The position numbers were made by a program, and so were the translations under genes. From positions 28,983 through 92,982 of the forward strand of contig NW_027196402.1 of assembly GCF_038502225.1 (NCBI RefSeq): a stretch of 64,000 nucleotides of DNA. Direction: 5' to 3'. Position 1 is the stretch's first letter, and the number at the start of each line of letters is the position of its first letter. Of this stretch, positions 63,250 to 64,000 are shown one piece after another. The DNA comes from Cherax quadricarinatus. Taxonomy: Eukaryota > Arthropoda > Malacostraca > Decapoda > Parastacidae. The notes below the pieces were generated by a model, which was not told the DNA's origin, searched no databases, and was given only the letters and a program-made list of their open reading frames with translations.

Positions 63250-63987
63250 CTACTGACTGTCACAACTTAACCAGTCAGAGAAATAATTGGATGAACCATT
63301 GATATACACAATATGGAACTTAAAAGCCTGGAGTGCCAATGTCCACCTCAAGAGGCGACTGTTGGTTCCCTTAAAAGTTTCTAGGTATATCAAAGGTTTG
63401 TGGTCCGTTTCTAAAATGAATTCTTTTCCAAACAAATAAAATTTAAATTTGGAGATACCCCACACAAGGGCCAAACATTCCTTTTCTATGGTGGAGTATC
63501 TCGTTTCTGTGGAAAGGAGTTTCCAGCTTAGGAAGCATACAGGGAAGGGAGTACCATCATGGTATTGTAGTAGCACCACACCTAAGCCAGTATTGGAGGC
63601 ATCAGTTCTTAAACAAAATGTTTTATTAATATCTGGAATCTTAAGTATATGATTTTTCAAAAAGATACTTTTAATCGCATTAAACTTTTCCCGAGCTACG
63701 TCGGAAAGTTCAAGAGGTTCCTTCACAGACTTTTTAAGGAAGTCGGATAAGATGCCTGTAAAATCAGTAAGGTTCAGGATAAACCGTGCATAAAAGTTTA
63801 CAGAACCAAGAAAGCTACGCATGAGCTTCTTGGTTTTGGGGAATTTAAATTCTAATAAAGCTTTGATCTTACTGGGGAGAGGCTGCAGAGAGTTATTAGA
63901 AAGTATCAGTCCAAGATTTCTAATCTTGTTATACCCAATAAAGCATTTCTTCGGCTTGGCAGTGAGGCCATGTGAGCATAACCTATG
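63250..63987 (-). CDS. gypsy-type RT thumb and RNase H, end of polyprotein
   Basis: On the minus strand, from an in-frame stop at 63988: CSHGLTAKPKKCFIGYNKIR (thumb/connection), LMRSFLGSVNFYARFILNL, the RNase H opening CLRTDASNTGLGVVLLQYHD with its Asp, RYSTIEKECLALVWGISKFK and ILETDHKPLIYLETFKGTNS. It ends NGSSNYFSDWLSCDSQ and a stop at 63250. Only 93 bp separate the stop from the LTR start at 63156, leaving no room for integrase. Integrase must therefore precede RT, as in Gmr1-like elements, unless it is absent. The rest of the element lies beyond the window. Confidence 0.8.
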   Translation of the reverse strand, partial: HRLCSHGLTAKPKKCFIGYNKIRNLGLILSNNSLQPLPSKIKALLEFKFPKTKKLMRSFLGSVNFYARFILNLTDFTGILSDFLKKSVKEPLELSDVAREKFNAIKSIFLKNHILKIPDINKTFCLRTDASNTGLGVVLLQYHDGTPFPVCFLSWKLLSTETRYSTIEKECLALVWGISKFKFYLFGKEFILETDHKPLIYLETFKGTNSRLLRWTLALQAFKFHIVYINGSSNYFSDWLSCDSQ

Positions 63988-64000
63988 CTAAAGTGATGTT

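Overview
The window looks like a piece of a decapod crustacean nuclear genome, most like a crayfish or lobster. This rests on the kinds of dispersed repeats and on how protein fragments are distributed, and no search was run. I see no host gene with a believable exon structure. The recognisable coding sequence is almost all transposable-element protein, most of it broken by stops and frameshifts. One pseudogene (42.93-43.58 kb) belongs to a multicopy arthropod family of unknown function.

Layout. 0-8.7 kb: LINE fragments, including one whose leader ORF carries a 2A-like motif and which is interrupted by a solo LTR (1019-2054); a tRNA-derived SINE; TTAGG-type degenerate repeats; a short hAT derivative. 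8.7-15.3 kb: AT-rich degenerate repeats, a pogo/Tigger deletion derivative, and a 3.3-kb array of a 53-bp unit with a ~930-bp higher-order period. 15.4-24.2 kb: a 6.16-kb Ty3/gypsy-type retrotransposon (15919-22081) inserted with a perfect 5-bp duplication into an older, related element. Its pol order is protease-integrase-reverse transcriptase-RNase H, the Gmr1-like arrangement. 24.3-32.2 kb: LINE fragments and a second copy of the 9-15 kb duplicon that has only one unit of the 53-bp repeat, then a CR1-like LINE. 32.5-40.7 kb: two decayed I-clade-like LINE copies (RNase H-bearing ORF2, zinc-knuckle ORF1) split by another CR1-like LINE. 41-49 kb: RTE-like LINE copies with microsatellite tails, SINE-like retroposons, a probable Penelope-like fragment, MITEs, and a LINE fragment with CxxxHxxxC zinc fingers. 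50.2-55.2 kb: a 4.9-kb array of a 42-bp unit, open in several frames. 55.2-64 kb: a GC-rich patch, a solo LTR, a CR1 esterase ORF1, an RTE-like LINE inside another LTR of the same family, and the RNase H end of a further Gmr1-type element running off the right edge.

The elements are related by nesting and by shared 3' tails: SINEs share tails with LINEs that probably mobilise them, and insertions are datable relative to one another because host frames or paralogous empty sites can be read across them. Coordinates of LINE and SINE edges are approximate (tens of bases). Coordinates of LTRs, terminal repeats and target duplications were read base by base.
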